Positions 59,847 through 64,000 of a stretch of DNA of 64,000 nucleotides are shown here, piece after piece. The notes beneath the pieces are model-generated. The model was not told the origin of the DNA and did no database searches. It saw only the letters and a list, made by a program, of their open reading frames with translations. The stretch comes from Multifurca ochricompacta (taxonomy: Eukaryota > Basidiomycota > Agaricomycetes > Russulales > Russulaceae), in assembly GCA_022496185.1 (NCBI GenBank), contig WTXG01000126.1:46071-110070 (forward strand), in the 5' to 3' direction. The number at the start of each line of letters is the position of its first letter. The first letter of the stretch is position 1. A program made the position numbers and the translations under genes.

Positions 59847-62783
59847 TCATGAGACTTCAGACTCGTCAACGAATATATCAGTGTAGTGTTCGAGAATGGT
59901 CTCAATCGCCTGGATAGAAAGGAACACAAGTGAGTGGGAAAAAAAAAAGGGGGGGGGGGGAGGACTATCAGGAAGGGAGGGAAAAGAAGGGAAGGGGGGA
60001 ACCTGCCTTGTTCTGGATGGTCGCACCAGCGAGGCCATCCTGGCCGTTCACGCCATTAGGTACGGTGGGAGGGAATAAGGTGGGACCAAAGATGATCGCA
60101 AGATTTCCTATCGACATCGCGTTTTGCGTTTCGCATCGCACGATCCTGTTTTTTTTTTGCGCGACGAGGAAAAGATGAATATAAGTTAGCTACTGTTATG
60201 GTCCAAATATACGAGGATAAAGGGATAAGGGGACAGTCAGGGACATACTTGTGTAGATGACCCAGGAAGTATTTCAACATTGCATAGTTTGCATCAGGCA
60301 AATCGTTGACCCGCTCGTGAAGCCGGATATGTCTTAGGCGGTCATTCTCGATCTCTTTATCCCCCCCCCCCAAATCACTTTAGTCATTTATCCATCAACA
60401 AAAAAAGTACGATGCAAGTGCTCACTGGCTGCGTCTAAAAAACCTTGGTGTAATTGCATGGTCAGAAGCGGCTCCGGTAACTCTCTAAGCCAGAGCTTCA
60501 GGACACTTGTCACGTTGCTGATGTCACCTGACCACTCCTCAGCGTCGAGGTTCGTGGAGTCTAAATCTGGAGACATGCGTGCACATGAACGTTCTCGTGT
60601 GTTGTGCTGTAATGGTACCAGGGACACACACACACCTTTATCGAGTTTTTCTTTCAACCGAGTGACTTTACTCATCGTCCCGCCGATACGATAGATGCCT
60701 ACTGTCGTGATACCATACTTCTCAATCGCTTCGCAGCATTTCACCACGATCGGGGGCACATCCACACCATCACGCGCCATTTGTTCTGCGAGGTCGACGC
60801 CAAATGTGGGCCTACTGCGATCCGGCAGTTGTGAGTGACTACTGCTGGGGGTATTGGCGCTATGGGGTGTCGGATTCATGCGATCAACATGCTGGGGTAA
60901 AGGAGGAAGCTTAACTGGTGTTAGATAGCGTCGGGTCTCTGTGGCGATGGGCAAACTACTTACGAAGCCTTCGTGCTCCGGCCCCGTGCGGCGTGGACCT
61001 CGCTGTACGCCGCCATGTGCATACGCGTAATTCTGCATGTACACCTTAAAGTCGGATCGGTTGTCTATCGACTCGATGGTTGGTTTAAGACCCGGTCCTA
61101 ACCAAATCCTGTTTTAGTGAAAAGCAAACCCTGGGGCGCTGATTCTACGAGGCTCACCATCTTCTATACCAGTTGGCGCCAAGGTCGACCCATCACTCAA
61201 GACGATGCTTTCAAACAAGAAAGCATAGCGCGTGAGGTGGTATTGCGTTCCGAGATCTATCTCGTCGGCACACTCCTTCAGGGCCTAAATATACCCGATA
61301 TGAGCAAATGGCGCAGATCTCCGGCTTATAAGCACAGACGCGGAGTATCCGAGGAAGTTGAAAGTTGAAGTATTCCTGTCTCAAACCCTGTGTTTCTTGC
61401 ACCGACTTGTGGTACGCTTGGGAAGACGCTTGTACGCGAGCGCGAATATCGTCCTCCTGTCGTTGAATCTGGCAAGCGCAGGTAAGCTGATTCGTGTCGT
61501 GGGATCACACGTACAGAGGGAGAGCGTACGTTTCCTGGGTTCTTGCCCTTTAATAGAAGCCCACCCTTTGCCACCGCTTTACCGATTGCACGCTTCCCAC
61601 CGGCTTGCGTGCGAGCCTGAATGACTGAATCTTTTGTGGGTTCGCCCTCCTTCTGAAGTAGAATCCGACCGAGTTCTTCCATTGTGGTATCGAGACGCGC
61701 TTTGCTCTTCTCGGTGGTAACTTCAGACTCTTGCAAGTTACGCTCGTACCGAGTTGCAAGCTCCTTAGTCTAAACAAGTGAACTCCGATGTCAAGCTGGA
61801 GGGAACAACTCGCGTAAAGTGGGGGTAGATATACCGCTTTTCTGTTCTTATCCACTTCCTTAGCCAAATTCGCCAACTCTTCACTCATCTCGTTCAACCG
61901 CGAGGCAAACCGTAGTCTATTCTCGGCTATGATCTCGTGTATCTTCATAGTTGTTTGCCATGCATTGACGAAAGAGCTGTTAGAATGGAAATTGCCTAGT
62001 CAGGACAAGGGAATTCCCAAGAAAAGAAGAGAGAGATGAAGGTAAAAGGGTGGTGCGCACCCAGCTTTTCCGTCATTCATGGCGTATACCTCGGCGGTGT
62101 TCTTGGCAAGCTTTTGCATACCCCTTCCAAACTCTTCCTCAAGCACGGCACGCTTTTTGAAAAATACGGATGCCTCCTACGGACATAGGGAAAGAGGGTA
62201 GGCAGGATAGTAGGGAAGGTGGGAAGGGTTTGATGCTCAGAGGGGGATGTCACGCTGCCTGACGGTGGGAGCTTACCCTGCAGGATACCATACTCTGTTT
62301 GATCCTATCAAGTAATAAAGGCACCCCGCACTAAAGGAAGTGTGAGTGAGTGGGACATCCTAGGTGGATTTCAAGGCGTAAAAGACTTACATCGAGTTCA
62401 CATAGGGCTCGGAGGACATTCTCATCAAAACTGGGTTCCACGACGGAGATTGATTCGGTTTGGTTTACGGAGGTAACGTCAGAGCGCTGTGCGGCTAGTG
62501 GGAGACTGTTACGCCATCGGGCGGTTGCCGAGGAGGAAGGTTTGCCCGCCAAATCAATTTCTGTGCTAGATCTGGGGGACGAGGATGATTTGGAGGATAG
62601 AGAGGGTCTAGATGGAATGGAAACGTTGGGTAAATTGCTAGCGGAGGCGGGAATGGCGGGTTGTGTGGGATGGGATTGTGATTGAAAGGGATGAGAAGGG
62701 TGAGTGGCTGTAGGTGATCCCACGACGCCGTGACTATCGGTTGAGCTTGAAGCGACGAGATCATCTGTGATTCTAGTACTCAT
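59847..62783 (-). CDS. F-BAR and RhoGAP domain protein (Rgd1-like)
   Basis: The minus strand starts at 62783 (MSTRITDDLVASSS) and ends at 59847 (ILEHYTDIFVDESEVS). After a serine/proline-rich N-terminus the F-BAR region is spread over several exons: VLRALCELD (ends 62391), GVPLLLDRIKQSM, VLEEEFGRGMQKLAKNTAEV, then MKIHEIIAENRLRFASRLNE, SKARLDTTMEELGRILLQKE and YFNFQLPRILR. The RhoGAP domain begins TFGVDLAEQMARDGVDVPPI. It has the arginine-finger loop GIYRIGG, LKLWLRELPEPLLTMQ and ANYAMLKYFLGHLHK, and ends with AIIFGPTLFPP. Order and length fit fungal F-BAR-RhoGAP proteins that bind membranes and stimulate GTP hydrolysis by Rho GTPases. I did not fix every exon; around ten short introns are needed. 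Confidence 0.88.
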
Positions 62784-64000
62784 GACAAGTGTTTTTGAAA
62801 AGGTACGCGAATCAGCTACGCGCGGGAGAGGGGGATGAATGGATGAGATGAGGTGAATAAGATTCAAGTAATAAATGAGTCGAGTCGAGTCTAGGTTCCG
62901 TTGCCGTCGTCGTTGCGCTGTGGCTCCGAGTACCGATTACCGGGCCGAACACACTGCCTCTGCCTGCCTCTGCCTCTTGCTCTCGCTCTCCTCACTCTCA
63001 TTATCATTTATTATATTATATTATATTATATTATATAGATCACACATTACATGGTATATGGTACATCAGCAGTGGTAAAAGTAAATTTATACTTAACAGC
63101 CACGCGGGCAAGGCTTCGTTGTCTTGACTTTATTAGATATTTGCTGCATACTGCGTTAATCGAGTCAGGTAAGTTAACTATCCTCTTCTCAAACGGTTAT
63201 TTAAACGTACGATTGCTGACATGTCATCGCGCAAGGCTGGCCAGGATGCTGTCCTAAGTGTAGACGACTTCCCGCGCACGTATTTTGGCCGCAATCTGTC
63301 TGTAAACGGGGGGGGAGTCAAGTTAGGCGCATTGAAAATGACCAATAGTAACTTACACGCGAACGACCAGAAAATATTACCGCACCACATGGATGCTCTG
63401 TGTAACTCGTAACAGTGGTGCACATCTTTGAGAATCGTAGATTTCGAAGGCAGAGAAGTCGACCGGGGGGGGGATTTCAGAAAAATTCGAAGAGAAATCC
63501 CGACCAATCCGGAGGGAGGATGTTGAAAGTAGCGTCATCCCAAAAGTTCATTTATACGCAGACATCCTCGCTCGTGCTCGCCACAAGAAGAGGATCCGTT
63601 GGAAGGACTCCCTTACCAGTAGACCGGCATCTCAACCAAGTGACATCAGAAAAAGAACGGAGGGGTTCCACGGAGAAAGACAGTCAGGTCGGTACAAATC
63701 AAACACAGCGATATCGACGATGGAAGAAGAAAAATTGACGACGAGCACCCGTCCAAAAAGTCCAAAAAAAGGATTGCCCTTCACAAGAGTCCGCAACTCT
63801 ATGTGCTTAGCGCGAGGCGAGAGAGGAAAATATGTCCAGCTGTGCTAACGCCACACTCTCATATGGCCTTTTTTTGCCTGGAGCGGGCGGGCGGAGGGGG
63901 AGGACTGGGGACCGACAAGCGGAGAGCGGCGGTGAGGACGGAAAGAAACGACATGTGTCGAGGCACAATCAGCACAGGTAAGAGAGCAAGTGAATCTCCA
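62784..64000. other. Intergenic to window edge
   Basis: About 1.2 kb. It begins with the F-BAR gene promoter. A CTGCCT/CTCT tract lies at 62960-62998 and an ATATT microsatellite (TTATA repeats) at 63005-63038. Frames at 63221 and 63415 have no recognisable motifs. A gene could start beyond the edge. Confidence 0.4.

Noticed and set aside
63221..63738. Two frames near the right edge (63 and 107 codons)
   Set aside because: Basic, low-information sequence without a motif or splice signals; not called as genes.

Overview
Eukaryotic, fungal DNA, most likely from an Agaricomycete basidiomycete. Genes are cut by many 47-72 nt GT-AG introns. A Goodbye-NACHT-ankyrin protein, an NB-ARC-TPR protein, a basidiomycete-type P450, an F-box protein with the Agaricomycete-style leucine-rich half, and histones with introns all fit this. 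I cannot name the species.

Left part (1 to about 37,000): a nest of transposable elements. Two Ty1/copia families occur. Family B has LTRs ending TG..TTTGACA; family A has LTRs ending TG..TTTCACA. Both have a primer site matching a half initiator-Met tRNA. They sit in and around two older Ty3/gypsy families (gypsy-1 and gypsy-2) and a Tc1/mariner element. Target-site duplications (TSDs) order the events. Tc1 entered a gypsy-1 gag and then received a family A LTR (TSD AATAG). Copia B#1 (3692-10231, TSD TTTGT) entered the same gag. Copia B#2 entered gypsy-2 between protease and reverse transcriptase (TSD TGGCT). Copia A#1 entered B#2 (TSD GTTGG). A second copia A entered the gypsy-2 reverse transcriptase. 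TSDs and reading frames fit only if 24044-27221 was later inverted between the two opposed copia A copies.

The most striking signal is inside the LTRs. Just downstream of the TATA box every complete LTR but one has a 22-23 nt leader, a 49-56 nt segment with intron signals (GTAAGT, CTAAC, TAG), and a 15-17 nt second exon. About 20 nt further on lies a 38-40 nt repeat equal to those two exons joined exactly. The repeat tracks the variation of its own LTR in 11 LTRs of two families. The remaining LTR (24781-25177) has only the joined form. This suggests that a spliced leader is written back into the LTR during reverse transcription.

Right part (about 37,000 to 64,000): host genes. Two NLR-like genes are divergent across a 325 bp spacer: NB-ARC-TPR on minus and Goodbye-NACHT-ankyrin on plus. 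Beyond them lie two small inverted-repeat elements, a seven-exon P450, a secreted and probably GPI-anchored aspartic protease, a kinase-like remnant, a Crinkler-like remnant, a divergent histone H3/H4 pair (the H3 tail is three residues longer than usual), an F-box gene full of microsatellites, and an F-BAR/RhoGAP protein. Exon limits were read by eye from splice signals and frame. Where I give exon lists, the total coding length is a multiple of three.
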